From an uncultured Porphyromonadaceae bacterium (lineage in GTDB: Bacteria > Bacteroidota > Bacteroidia > Bacteroidales > Muribaculaceae), in contig CAMWNI010000019.1 of assembly GCA_947175545.1 (NCBI GenBank), positions 1 through 33,976 on the forward strand: a stretch of DNA of 33,976 nucleotides, written 5' to 3'. The translations under genes and the position numbers were made by a program. Of the stretch, positions 15,821 through 24,371 are shown one piece after another; the first letter of the stretch is position 1; each line of letters opens with the position of its first letter. A model generated the notes under the pieces. It was not told where the DNA came from and made no database searches. It worked only from the letters and a program-made list of their open reading frames with translations.

Positions 15821-16773
15821 AAGCAAACGTCGCTAAATGGATTTATATCCTGATTATCGTCCTTATTCTGATTCCGATTTCTTATTTTTTTGCGTTTGCC
15901 GAACCGGTTTCGCCTGCCTATGCGTTGCTGCTTGGCCTGATTTTCGCGTTTACATTTGAAAGTCCTTTCCCGAAGTTCAACAAGAAGTGTTCAAAGTATT
16001 TGCTTCAGGCTTCTGTTGTCGGTTATGGCTTCTCGATGAATCTCCATGAGTCACTGAAGTCCGGCGCAGACGGCATGGCTTTTACTGTTGCGTCGGTTGT
16101 TGGCGTGATGGTGTTAGGTGTGATGCTCGGTTACTGGTTGCATATTGAACGCAAAACTGCTTATCTGATTTCGTCAGGTACGGCGATCTGCGGCGGCTCT
16201 GCCATTGCGGCTGTCGGACCTGTGCTGAAGGCAAATGACAATGAAATGGCGGTGTCGCTTGGCGTGATTTTCATTCTTAACGCATTGGCATTGTTCGTTT
16301 TCCCCCCGATTGGCCTTCTTGCCGGCATGACCGAGACTCAGTTTGGCACTTGGGCCGCAATTGCCATTCATGACACCTCGTCAGTTGTCGGCGCCGGCGA
16401 TGCGTTTGGTCCGAAAGCTCTTGAGGTCGCTACGCTTATTAAATTGACGCGCGCTTTGTGGATAATTCCTCTGGCGTTTGTGACAATGTGGATTTTCCGC
16501 GATAAGACTGCAAAGATTTCCATCCCCTGGTTTATTTTCCTCTTTATTCTTGCAATGGTGATTAACACTTATGCCGGACTGCCCGTGGAATTCGGTCATA
16601 CGATGGCTTTCTGGGCCAAGAAGGGCATGGTGGTGACGCTGTTTATGATTGGAGCATCTTTGTCTCTGAAGAGCATTAAAGCAGTTGGAGTGAAGCCTTT
16701 GGTGCTTGCCGTTCTGCTCTGGATTGCAATCGGTGTCAGCTCTTTCTTTGTGGTTATGAACACGATTGACTGA
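15817..16773 (+). CDS. YeiH-family (UPF0324) putative anion/sulfate exporter
   Basis: A 318-residue inner-membrane protein with about nine or ten hydrophobic spans, starting with a span at WIYILIIVLILIPISYFFAF. The signature SSGTAICGGSAIAA and the later HDTSSVVGAG belong to the UPF0324/YeiH family, annotated as putative sulfate exporters on thin evidence. Substrate cannot be told here. Its place directly after lysA in a coupled operon could mean a transport task linked to amino-acid metabolism (inference), or only compaction. The stop TGA shares its last base with the comEC ATG. Confidence 0.85.
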   Translation: MKANVAKWIYILIIVLILIPISYFFAFAEPVSPAYALLLGLIFAFTFESPFPKFNKKCSKYLLQASVVGYGFSMNLHESLKSGADGMAFTVASVVGVMVLGVMLGYWLHIERKTAYLISSGTAICGGSAIAAVGPVLKANDNEMAVSLGVIFILNALALFVFPPIGLLAGMTETQFGTWAAIAIHDTSSVVGAGDAFGPKALEVATLIKLTRALWIIPLAFVTMWIFRDKTAKISIPWFIFLFILAMVINTYAGLPVEFGHTMAFWAKKGMVVTLFMIGASLSLKSIKAVGVKPLVLAVLLWIAIGVSSFFVVMNTID

Positions 16774-18476
16774 TGGGAAGGACCCCGCTGTTGGTTCCGC
16801 TTACCGGCTTGGTTGCTGGGATTTTTGCGGCCGAGTTACTGGTGGGGTTGCCATTTTGGTCGGTTGTTATAGTACTGATTATTGGAGTGTCGGGCGCCTT
16901 TTGGCGCTCCGGCATTTTTTCGTATTTACTGGTGTTTTTCGCCTTGGGGTGGGGTGCCGATTACGTTAACAGACCGTCTGAACTTCCGGTTGTAGGTCTA
17001 CATGATTTTGCAGCCGAAGTGTTGGAGACCAGGGAGACCGGCGGTAATGCGATGATCGGAATCGTGACGGTTGATTCTATTGATGGCTGCGGGTGTGTTC
17101 CGTTCAATGTGACGGCTGAAATCATCGGTCACCGAAATATAATTTATCCAGGGCAGCGCATTGGCTTCCACTCGCCAATGGAGCCGATAGAGCGCGTGCA
17201 GTCCGTTGAAGATGTGCAGGTTGGCAGCAGTGCGGAGCGCCGCAGGCAAGTTGTCGGCTTTGTTATGGTGCTTCCTGACTCGTTGGAATTCAGAGGCGAG
17301 GCCGACGGAGTCATGCCCGCAATGATGAGGCTTAACCGTGACCTTGCTTATCGTCTGAGCCGTGCGGATATCAGCGACGGGACTTTCGCTTTGCTGTCGG
17401 CGATGCTTCTTGGCGATAAGACCGGAATCATTGAAGAGGAACGTAACGCCTTTTCAGCGGCTGGGATTTCTCATTTGCTTGCACTGAGTGGAACGCATGT
17501 TGCCGTTCTGCTTGGTTTAATATCAATTTTGATGTTACCTTTCGCCATAAGTCGGCGGAAACTCCCCGGTCAATTGCTCTCAATTCTTCTTTTATGGACC
17601 TATGCAATGTTGACCGGAATGTCGCCGTCGGTTGTCCGTGCGGTCATCATGGCCTCTGTTTTTCTTTTCGGGCGCATAATTGAACGGACTTCCGTTCCGC
17701 TCAATTCGCTTTGTATGGCTGCAATGATTATTCTTTTTGTGAGTCCGACGGAACTGTTTATGCCCGGTTTTCAGATGAGTTTCGCAGCGGTTGGTGGAAT
17801 CATTATTTTTTATCCGTTGCTGAACCGAATTGATCGCCGGCGTCATCCGTTTCTATACTTGTTGTGGTCCTATCCGGCTATGTCTTTGGCGGCAATGTCG
17901 CTTACTTCGCTGATATCGGCATGGTATTTTCATGTTTTCCCGCTTTATTTCTTATTGGCGAATATGGTTGCAGTGCCGTTGCTGCCGTTGATTCTCGGTC
18001 TGGGAGTTGTTTTGTTGATTGCTCCGCATTTGGATTTCGTTGCCGTTGCAGCCGACTTTTTTTGTGGACTGCTCGAAAGTGTGGCGCACGGAATCTCGAA
18101 TCTGCCCGAGGCACTGGTCGGCGATATCTATCTACCTCTGTGGCTCACGCTGTTGACGGTTACGATGCTGGTTACATTTGGTGTCAGTCTGCATAAGCGT
18201 CATCTTTCGGCTGCAATTGCGTCAGTGATGCTGATTTGTGCGTCATGGAGCGCTAACTACCTTATGCCGCCGGTGTTTCCTGAAACGGAAACTTTTGTTG
18301 TTGACGGGACAGCCGTTACGCGCAACGGTAACGTAGTCACAGTCTTCGCGGATTTTCGCAATGAGGCGGAGCGAGATTATTTGTACGAGCGCTTTTCGCG
18401 TCGATTGCGTCATTATAGCGCCAGGCGAGGTGCAATCCTGCAGATTCAGTGTCCGAAGAACGTTGACCCGGATTAA
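16773..18476 (+). CDS. ComEC/Rec2-family DNA-uptake channel, short form
   Basis: A 567-residue polytopic membrane protein. The N-terminus has two or three spans and an OB-like extracytoplasmic part (residues about 70-165), then the competence core with LLALSGTHVAVLLGL, the ComEC signature, and roughly eight further spans. ComEC is the channel that takes single-stranded DNA across the inner membrane in natural transformation. The C-terminal metallo-beta-lactamase-like domain of long ComEC proteins is missing: the protein ends after a short soluble tail. The short form is frequent in Bacteroidetes. It is the last gene of the ftsE-lysC-lysA-yeiH run; whether it acts in uptake here is not known. 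Confidence 0.87.
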   Translation: MGRTPLLVPLTGLVAGIFAAELLVGLPFWSVVIVLIIGVSGAFWRSGIFSYLLVFFALGWGADYVNRPSELPVVGLHDFAAEVLETRETGGNAMIGIVTVDSIDGCGCVPFNVTAEIIGHRNIIYPGQRIGFHSPMEPIERVQSVEDVQVGSSAERRRQVVGFVMVLPDSLEFRGEADGVMPAMMRLNRDLAYRLSRADISDGTFALLSAMLLGDKTGIIEEERNAFSAAGISHLLALSGTHVAVLLGLISILMLPFAISRRKLPGQLLSILLLWTYAMLTGMSPSVVRAVIMASVFLFGRIIERTSVPLNSLCMAAMIILFVSPTELFMPGFQMSFAAVGGIIIFYPLLNRIDRRRHPFLYLLWSYPAMSLAAMSLTSLISAWYFHVFPLYFLLANMVAVPLLPLILGLGVVLLIAPHLDFVAVAADFFCGLLESVAHGISNLPEALVGDIYLPLWLTLLTVTMLVTFGVSLHKRHLSAAIASVMLICASWSANYLMPPVFPETETFVVDGTAVTRNGNVVTVFADFRNEAERDYLYERFSRRLRHYSARRGAILQIQCPKNVDPD

Positions 18477-18534
18477 AAACCAACAGTTGGGAGCTTTTTG
18501 CGGTGTCAATTTTTACTTTTCAGTTTTTTCTTAT

Positions 18535-18542
18535 TAACTTTG
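18535..18542 (+). promoter_or_regulatory. -7 box of the polyprenyl synthase gene
   Basis: TAACTTTG, 19 bases before the ATG at 18562. No good TTTG 19-21 bases upstream. Confidence 0.6.
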
Positions 18543-18561
18543 CAGAAAATAATAAGATTAT

Positions 18562-19518
18562 ATGATGATTGAAACCGACCATTTGCAAAAACTGATTCAA
18601 GAGGGCATCGACTCCCTTTCGTTTCCAGCCGGACTCCCCGGCCTTTATGAGCCGATTTCCTATACGCTTGAGGCCGGCGGTAAGCGCCTGCGCCCATTGC
18701 TTGTGCTTGCGGCATGTAAGGCTTGCGGTGTTAATCCGGAGGAGGCCCTGAATCAGGCGCTTGGCATTGAAATGTTCCATAATTTCACCCTGTTGCATGA
18801 CGACGTGATGGACCGTGCGGAAACCCGGCGAGGCCGTCCGACGGTTCACATCAAGTGGAACACGCCGACGGCTATCCTGAGCGGTGACACGATGCTGACG
18901 CTCGCGTCAGAGCTTATGAGCCGGTGTCCGGATGAGAAACTTCCGGGGCTGTTGCGCCTCTTTAACCGCACGGCAATTGAGATCTATGAGGGCCAGCAGA
19001 TGGATATGGATTTTGAACGCCGTTCCGATGTCAGAGTCGAGGAATATATGGAGATGATTCGTTTGAAGACGGGGGTGTTGCTCGGATGTGCCGTTTCGGT
19101 CGGCGCCATAATGGCACACGCGTCGGACCAGACTGTTCGCGCGCTTTACGAGTTCGGAGTGAATCTCGGTCTTGCGTTTCAGCTTCGCGACGATTATCTT
19201 GACACGTTCGGCGACCCGGCCACGTTCGGGAAAAACGTTGGCGGAGATATTCTAAACGACAAAAAAACGTGGCTTCTGATTACGTCCCAGAGCGAAGCTC
19301 CGGATGAGATTTCTCAATGGCTCGGCGAGCGCTCCGAGGAAAAAATCAAGGGAGTGACGGATATTTACCGTCGGCTTGATCTTCCGGCACGTATCAACCG
19401 GCTGATTGACGAATATACTGTTGCCGCACTTGACTCTCTGGCCGATGCAGCGCTGCCGGCCCAGGCGTCAGAGTGGTTCACGTCTCTGACCTCCGGTCTG
19501 ACAAATCGAATCAGCTGA
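18562..19518 (+). CDS. Polyprenyl (geranylgeranyl/farnesyl-type) diphosphate synthase
   Basis: A 318-residue trans-prenyltransferase that condenses isopentenyl diphosphate onto allylic diphosphates. Both Asp-rich motifs are seen: DDVMD at 80-84, followed by [10 protein letters not shown], and DDYLD at 210-214. GGKRLRPLL is the IPP-binding region. Phe is found five residues before the first motif (NFTLLHDD), a bulky residue that in this family limits chain length, so a C15-C20 product is likelier than a long quinone chain. A cotranscribed trpS follows 40 bases downstream. The function in isoprenoid supply is well supported; the exact chain length is inference. Confidence 0.92.
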   Translation: MMIETDHLQKLIQEGIDSLSFPAGLPGLYEPISYTLEAGGKRLRPLLVLAACKACGVNPEEALNQALGIEMFHNFTLLHDDVMDRAETRRGRPTVHIKWNTPTAILSGDTMLTLASELMSRCPDEKLPGLLRLFNRTAIEIYEGQQMDMDFERRSDVRVEEYMEMIRLKTGVLLGCAVSVGAIMAHASDQTVRALYEFGVNLGLAFQLRDDYLDTFGDPATFGKNVGGDILNDKKTWLLITSQSEAPDEISQWLGERSEEKIKGVTDIYRRLDLPARINRLIDEYTVAALDSLADAALPAQASEWFTSLTSGLTNRIS

Positions 19519-19558
19519 AGTAATAGATTATACTGAAATCAAAAAATTAACTCTGAAT

Positions 19559-20650
19559 ATGAAAAAAATCATACTTACCGGCGATCGTCCGACCGGAAGA
19601 CTTCATTTAGGACACTATGTTGGTTCGCTGCGTCGTCGCGTCGAATTGCAGAACTCCGGCGAGTTCGATGATATTTTTGTAATGATTGCTGACGCTCAAG
19701 CTCTGACAGATAATGCGGACAACCCTGAAAAGGTGCGTCAGAACGTAATCGAAGTTGCGTTAGACTACCTGTCGGTTGGTCTGGATCCGGAAAAAACAAC
19801 TATTTTTATCCAGACTCAGGTTCCTGAACTCTGCGAACTCGCATTTTATTACATGAATCTTGTTTCGGTTTCGAGAGTGCAGCGCAATCCAACGGTAAAA
19901 ACCGAAATTAAGATGCGCAATTTTGAGCAGTCGATTCCTGTTGGCTTCTTCTGCTATCCTGTCAGCCAGGCGTCTGACATCACTGCATTCAAGGCAACGA
20001 CTGTACCCGTTGGTGAGGATCAGGCCCCGATGATTGAACTGACGCGAGAAATTGTTAACCGCTTCAACCACATCTACGGTCCGACGCTTGTCGAACCTGA
20101 AATCCTGCTTCCGTCTAATGCTGCCTGCATGCGTCTTCCCGGAACTGACGGAAAGGCGAAGATGAGTAAGAGTCTCGGCAACTGTATCTATCTTTCTGAC
20201 TCATCGAAGGAGGTGAAAAAGAAGGTCAACAGCATGTATACTGACCCGGAACATTTGACAATCGACTCGCCCGGACATCTTGAGGGGAACTGCCCGTTTA
20301 TTTATCTTGACGCTTTCAGTTGTGACGAACACTTTGAGCGATATCTTCCCGACTATAAGAACCTTCAGGAACTCAAGGATCACTATACACGTGGTGGAGT
20401 GGGCGACGGTACGGTCAAGAAGTTGCTGTATAACGTAATCGAAGAGGAGCTTGTTCCGATTCGTGAGCGTCGTAAGATGTATGAGCAGAATATTCCGCTT
20501 GTCTACGAAATTTTGCGCCAAGGTTCTGAAAAGGCGCGTGAAACAGCCGCCAAGACCCTTGATGAGGTTCGTAATGCAATGAAAATTAACTATTTTGGCG
20601 ATGCAGCCCTGATTGAAGAGCAGGCTGCACGTTATCGCAGCGGAAAGTAA
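19559..20650 (+). CDS. trpS: Tryptophanyl-tRNA synthetase
   Basis: A 363-residue class I aminoacyl-tRNA synthetase that charges tRNA-Trp. The start gives [20 protein letters not shown], with the HIGH-like HLGH motif, and KMSKS is at 201-205. [20 protein letters not shown] and the Asp in [13 protein letters not shown] belong to the tryptophan and adenylate pocket. It is near the usual 330-360 residues. No separate promoter is clear, so it is probably read from the prenyl synthase promoter. Two hairpins follow its stop, the second a strong terminator. Confidence 0.96.
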   Translation: MKKIILTGDRPTGRLHLGHYVGSLRRRVELQNSGEFDDIFVMIADAQALTDNADNPEKVRQNVIEVALDYLSVGLDPEKTTIFIQTQVPELCELAFYYMNLVSVSRVQRNPTVKTEIKMRNFEQSIPVGFFCYPVSQASDITAFKATTVPVGEDQAPMIELTREIVNRFNHIYGPTLVEPEILLPSNAACMRLPGTDGKAKMSKSLGNCIYLSDSSKEVKKKVNSMYTDPEHLTIDSPGHLEGNCPFIYLDAFSCDEHFERYLPDYKNLQELKDHYTRGGVGDGTVKKLLYNVIEEELVPIRERRKMYEQNIPLVYEILRQGSEKARETAAKTLDEVRNAMKINYFGDAALIEEQAARYRSGK

Positions 20651-20686
20651 GACCCCATTCCACAAATATTGGGGAACGAGGTCTAA
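20651..20686 (+). repeat. Palindromic repeat element, copy 1
   Basis: GACCCCATTCC (20651-20661) pairs with GGAACGAGGTC (20673-20683) at 9 of 11 positions and is followed by TAA. A related palindrome lies at 23495-23540. It begins directly at the trpS stop. Confidence 0.5.
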
Positions 20687-20703
20687 GAATATGATAAGGA
20701 AAT

Positions 20704-20745
20704 GCCCCGGTGCAGAAATTTGTAGATTTGCACCGGGGCGTTTTT
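20704..20745 (+). terminator. Strong rho-independent terminator after trpS
   Basis: A perfect 11-bp GC-rich stem, GCCCCGGTGCA / TGCACCGGGGC, with a 14-base loop and a run of five T starting one base later. Confidence 0.92.
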
Positions 20746-20770
20746 ATGGGGTTATTTGTTGGTTGGGCAA

Positions 20771-22087
20771 TTATTTGTAACGGGCCCAGCGGATCAGGTC
20801 ACGCACGGTCGGCTTTTTGCCATACATGAAGATGCCGATTCGATAGATTTTCGCTGCAATCCAAATCATTAGGACAATTGTCAGATAGAGCAGAATCAAT
20901 GACGCAGCAATCTGCCATATTGGTACATCGAACGGGATGCGTGCCATCATGACCATAGGTGATGTGAACGGGATGAGCGACATGACTAATGCAAAAGTGC
21001 TGTTCGGGTCAGCAATCACGGCCAGCGAAGAGAAAAGTCCTATAAAAATCGGTATGATTCCGATTGTCTGGAGCTGAGACGCATCCTGAATGTTATCGAC
21101 CGATGCACCGATTGCGGCGAATATGGACGCATAAATCAGATATCCGCCGATAAGAAACAACATCAGCAGGCACATGATTTTCATGACAAAGCCGATATTA
21201 GTGAACATACCAAGGGCAAGTGCAAGGTCTGTATCCATAGTGGTGGATGCAAGGTCGGCCGATCCGGCATTGATTGCCTGAGCCTCAGCCATCATCTCGG
21301 CGGGAACAATGGCTGGAAGAAGCAGTGTGCTGATTCCAAACATGATGACTGCCCAGATAACAATCTGCGTCAGTGCAACCAACCCGACTCCGACAATCTT
21401 GCCAATCATCAGTGATTTGGGGTTAATTGAGCTGACAACAATTTCAAGAACACGGTTATTTTTTTCCTCGATAATCGAATTCATCACGAGAGACCCGTAC
21501 ATGAGCAGGAACATGTAGAGCAGGAAATTGAGCATTGTGCCGATTGCGGAGCTGATTGCTGCGCTTTGGCTTTCGCCTTCCTCGCCAGAGGAATCGGTTC
21601 GCAACGTCTGAAGCGTTACTGAGGTCTTCACTTCGTTAAGAATACGGTCAAGGTTTTCAATGTCGTAAGCTTTTAGCTTCTCGTTTTCGATGATTTTATT
21701 GATTTGACCGGTGATTTCAGACTCAATGCTGACTGAGGATGCATTCGGAGTCAGCAGTTTCAGCCCCGAGTTTCGCTTCAGGATGTTGCGTTCAATAATG
21801 AGGACGCCATAAATGGAATCGTTCGAGAGCATGTTTTCCTGTGAGGTCCATGCGTCAATGAACCGGACGTTATCGTTGGACTCCAGCGACGGCAGAATGA
21901 TTCCGGAATCATCAACAACGGCGATGGTTTTTGTCTCACCCGTTGCAAACAGCATGATGGCAGTAGGGAGCAGGGCAAGAATAAGCATTAAGACAGGAAC
22001 GAGAATCGTTGTGATGATGAAGCTCTTTTTTGAGACGCGTTCCATGTATTCGCGTCTGATTATGATAGAAGTGACGGACTGGCTCAT
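20771..22087 (-). CDS. ABC-2 type transporter permease (NatB-like)
   Basis: A 438-residue membrane protein. One span near residues 25-50 (IITTILVPVLMLILALLPTA) is followed by about 130 extracytoplasmic residues, then five or six spans from about residue 185 to 420, the ABC-2 family arrangement of NatB and similar exporters. MNSIIEEKNNRVLEIVVSS is the conserved amphipathic segment of the family. Its ATP-binding partner lies directly upstream and the two overlap by four bases. Sodium, drug or peptide export are all possible; substrate not identifiable. Confidence 0.9.
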   Translation of the reverse strand: MSQSVTSIIIRREYMERVSKKSFIITTILVPVLMLILALLPTAIMLFATGETKTIAVVDDSGIILPSLESNDNVRFIDAWTSQENMLSNDSIYGVLIIERNILKRNSGLKLLTPNASSVSIESEITGQINKIIENEKLKAYDIENLDRILNEVKTSVTLQTLRTDSSGEEGESQSAAISSAIGTMLNFLLYMFLLMYGSLVMNSIIEEKNNRVLEIVVSSINPKSLMIGKIVGVGLVALTQIVIWAVIMFGISTLLLPAIVPAEMMAEAQAINAGSADLASTTMDTDLALALGMFTNIGFVMKIMCLLMLFLIGGYLIYASIFAAIGASVDNIQDASQLQTIGIIPIFIGLFSSLAVIADPNSTFALVMSLIPFTSPMVMMARIPFDVPIWQIAASLILLYLTIVLMIWIAAKIYRIGIFMYGKKPTVRDLIRWARYK

Positions 22088-23007
22088 TTTTCGTTAGCTT
22101 TATTGACGGCAGAGATGAAAATATCGTTCATTGTCGGCAAATTCTCATGTAAGCCGACGATGGTTGACTTGGCGTTGACTGCGGAAATCGCGTCGCGAAG
22201 CTCAACTCCTGGATTGAGTTTGACGCTGAGCAGTGAGCGCCCGGCCTCAGCTTCGGTGAAGGAGTGAGACTCTACCATAGGCATCAAGGCGGGAATCAGC
22301 GCGGTTGTGTCTCCTTCAATAAGGAAGTCATATCTTCCCTGAGCAAATTCGTGCTTTACATCCGAGACTTTTCCGGAAAGAATGTTATGACTTTTATTAA
22401 TGAGTGTGAAACTGTCACAAATCTCTTCGACCGAACTCATGTTGTGGGTTGAAAATATAATTGTTGCTCCAAGGTCGCGCAGGCGTAGAATCTCATCTTT
22501 GAGGACCTGGGCGTTCAGCGGGTCGAAGCCTGAGAAGGGTTCGTCGAAGATCAGCAGTTTCGGCTCATGCAGAACTGTTACGATAAACTGTACTTTCTGG
22601 GCCATGCCTTTTGACAGCTCGGATACTTTTTTATTCCACCAGTCGGATATTCCAAGATGTTCAAACCATCCGCGCAGTCGCTTTTCGGCCTCTTGTTTTC
22701 CGAGTCCTTTAAGGCGAGCAAAGAACATTGCCTGATCGCCGACTTTCATTTTTTTGTACAGTCCACGCTCTTCCGGCAGGTAGCCAATCTGAGATGTGTC
22801 TGCCGCTGTCAGTTGGTGACCGTCGAATAATACGCATCCGGAATCAGGAGCCGTTATGTGCGTGATTATACGAATCAGGGTGGTTTTTCCTGCACCGTTG
22901 GGTCCGAGGAGTCCATAAATTGACCCGCGCGGGACCTCCAGGCTTACGGAGTCGAGGGCCTGATGGCCCGTGAATGTCTTACTGACATTCTTGACTTGCA
23001 ATAACAT
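22084..23007 (-). CDS. ABC transporter ATP-binding protein (NatA-like)
   Basis: A 307-residue ABC ATPase: Walker A GPNGAGKTTL, Q-loop with YLPEERGLYKKMKV, signature LSKGMAQKVQ, Walker B LLIFDEPFSGFD and H-loop FSTHNMSS. About 90 residues past the ATPase core form the C-terminal domain typical of NatA/CcmA-type exporters (TTALIPALMPMVESHS...). The GLYKKM and DEPFSGFD features fit the NatA subgroup. It works with the permease encoded next, and is translated first, with an ATGA overlap. A clear promoter was not found in the short space to the small secreted-protein gene upstream. Confidence 0.93.
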   Translation of the reverse strand: MLLQVKNVSKTFTGHQALDSVSLEVPRGSIYGLLGPNGAGKTTLIRIITHITAPDSGCVLFDGHQLTAADTSQIGYLPEERGLYKKMKVGDQAMFFARLKGLGKQEAEKRLRGWFEHLGISDWWNKKVSELSKGMAQKVQFIVTVLHEPKLLIFDEPFSGFDPLNAQVLKDEILRLRDLGATIIFSTHNMSSVEEICDSFTLINKSHNILSGKVSDVKHEFAQGRYDFLIEGDTTALIPALMPMVESHSFTEAEAGRSLLSVKLNPGVELRDAISAVNAKSTIVGLHENLPTMNDIFISAVNKANEK

Positions 23008-23052
23008 AACGTTAAAAGGTTTGGTGGAGTAGGATATTTAAGTATAACTTAT

Positions 23053-23081
23053 TAAAAACGGGCGCCATTCATGACACCCGT
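23053..23081 (-). terminator. Terminator after the small secreted-protein gene
   Basis: On the minus strand ACGGGTG and CGCCCGT form a 7-bp stem with one G-U pair and a 10-base loop, followed by TTTTT. It lies 24 bases past the stop at 23105. Confidence 0.7.
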
Positions 23082-23104
23082 CTGGAAATCGTTTTATAAA
23101 AAGA

Positions 23105-23404
23105 TTATTTGACAATCACCTTTTTCGACCACTGGGGTGACCGGACAATATAGCATCCTTTCGGAAGTTCAATTGTCTGGTTTTCACCGTTAATCGTAAC
23201 AGATTTGACCTGCTGGCCGGTGATTGAGTATATTTCAAAGCGAGTCTGCCCGGAAGCCGACAATTCTACGCCACCCCGTACCGGAATGGCTTTCGCATCG
23301 TTGGCAACCGTTTCAATTCGCTCAGCAGCAAACACATAAGAGCCGGTTGCGGATGTAATAACAGCGCAAAGGACAACAAATGCTATGCGTAAAATTCTTT
23401 TCAT
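23105..23404 (-). CDS. Small secreted protein consisting mainly of a sorting-tail-like domain
   Basis: A 99-residue protein. Residues 1-27 are a signal peptide (MKRILRIAFVV... to VFAAER). The mature part, only about 70 residues, reads RFEIYSITGQQVKSVTI, then IELPKGCYIVRSPQWSKKVI and VK. That pattern, a short strand with YSITG and a later KGxYIV, is the one found at the very C-terminus of many secreted Bacteroidetes proteins, including the flavodoxin at 3241-3963. No cargo domain precedes it. The start is fixed at 23404 by the signal peptide; the promoter's -7 box ends just 6 bases upstream. It stands alone between two transcription units. Confidence 0.75.
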   Translation of the reverse strand: MKRILRIAFVVLCAVITSATGSYVFAAERIETVANDAKAIPVRGGVELSASGQTRFEIYSITGQQVKSVTINGENQTIELPKGCYIVRSPQWSKKVIVK

Positions 23405-23410
23405 AATATG

Positions 23411-23442
23411 CAAAGTTACAAAATACTCTGCAATTATGCAAA
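23411..23442 (-). promoter_or_regulatory. Promoter of the small secreted-protein gene, giving a leaderless message
   Basis: On the minus strand TTTG (23442-23439), 20 bases, TAACTTTG (23418-23411), a full consensus match. Only CATATT separates the box from ATG, so transcription should start within 0-3 bases of the start codon. Confidence 0.7.
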
Positions 23443-23494
23443 TTTTAGCGTGCTATTTCTGATTTTCGCTCTATTGGCGCGTCTGCGAAAATCT

Positions 23495-23540
23495 TAGACT
23501 CCGTTCCACAATTTTGTCAATGCCTGGGAACGGGTCTAAA
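23495..23540. repeat. Palindromic repeat element, copy 2
   Basis: TTAGACTCCGTTCC (from 23495) pairs with GGAACGGGTCTAA with a single bulged T, 13 pairs in all. It shares GAC-CC-TTCCACAA and GGAACG-GGTCTAA with copy 1 at 20651. It lies 27 bases past the sigma-factor stop and may also stop its transcription. Confidence 0.5.
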
Positions 23541-23566
23541 AGTTTTATAGAGGTATAGATTTCTGT

Positions 23567-24160
23567 TCAGACGGCTTCGAGCAGGCGGGTCTCGTCGGCG
23601 AGACGGCGCATGTTGCGTAGGGCGTAACGCATACGTCCGAGTGCTGTGTTGATGCTAACGCCGGTCTCTTCTGCGATTTCTTTAAACGACATGTCGCGGT
23701 AGATGCGCATCATCAGTACGCGACGCTGTTCCTCAGGCAGGGTGTGAATCATCTTGCGGAGATCCTTTGTTAGCTGAAGCTGCATCATAGAATCTTCAAC
23801 AGATCCTTCGCAGAGGTCTTTGTTGTTGAGCAGGTCCTGCTCGGCTGAGTCATTGCTGACAGTATTTTCAGTTTTGTTACGACGAAAGTTGTCAATTATC
23901 AAATTGTGGGCAACACGGTTGAGCCATGCGCCGAATTTGCCGTTGTCTTCGTAACGGCCTTGACGTATAGTGGTGATAGCCTTTACAAACGTTTCCTGGA
24001 AAATGTCGTTTGCGAGGTCATTGTCCTTTACTGTGTGGCGAATATAGTCAAATACTCCCTTCTGATGGCGGTTAAGGAGGGTATCGAAGGCTGCGTTGTC
24101 GCCATTGGCATAAGCCGTCACCAACTCACGGTCGGTAAGCTTAGTCATGTTCTGCTGCAT
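23567..24160 (-). CDS. ECF-type RNA polymerase sigma factor
   Basis: A 197-residue sigma factor with only regions 2 and 4. Region 2: AFDTLLNRHQKGVFDYIRHT to NDIFQETFVKA and AHNLIIDNFRR (core binding and -10 recognition). Region 4: LPEEQRRVLMMRIYRDMSFK, EIAEETGVSINTALGRMRYA, the -35 helix-turn-helix. The 40-residue linker is rich in Asn, Asp and Glu. ECF sigmas switch on stress or envelope genes; most have an anti-sigma gene next door, but none is seen here. A consensus promoter lies some 96 bases upstream, divergent from a small outer-membrane barrel gene. Confidence 0.94.
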   Translation of the reverse strand: MQQNMTKLTDRELVTAYANGDNAAFDTLLNRHQKGVFDYIRHTVKDNDLANDIFQETFVKAITTIRQGRYEDNGKFGAWLNRVAHNLIIDNFRRNKTENTVSNDSAEQDLLNNKDLCEGSVEDSMMQLQLTKDLRKMIHTLPEEQRRVLMMRIYRDMSFKEIAEETGVSINTALGRMRYALRNMRRLADETRLLEAV

Positions 24161-24256
24161 TTTACTTGTTGTCTCTTAAATTTTAATTAGGAGTAGCAGT
24201 AGGGCGATAGGCAAATAGTGGGTTTTAATGTGTTAGTGTTGTTGGTTTGTTAAATG

Positions 24257-24288
24257 CAAAGTTAAGTATATTTTTTGAGTTTTGCAAA
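24257..24288 (-). promoter_or_regulatory. Promoter of the ECF sigma gene
   Basis: TTTG (24288-24285), 20 bases, TAACTTTG (24264-24257) on the minus strand. The leader to ATG 24160 is about 90 bases, longer than elsewhere in the window. This is the primary-sigma pattern, so no sign of self-activation. Confidence 0.75.
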
Positions 24289-24371
24289 TTTGTTCAGCAT
24301 AAAATTCAACTATTTTAAGTCAAACGGTGTTATAGTAGTAAAAAATTACTTAATAATTGAATCGTTTATTT

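Noticed and set aside
18477-18500. Hairpin CCAACAGTTGG followed by a T run after comEC
   Set aside because: Only four pairs with a 3-base loop and a gap before the T run; too weak to call a terminator.
19548-19555. TAACTCTG as a -7 box for trpS
   Set aside because: It deviates at a conserved T and ends 3 bases before the ATG, with no -33 partner.
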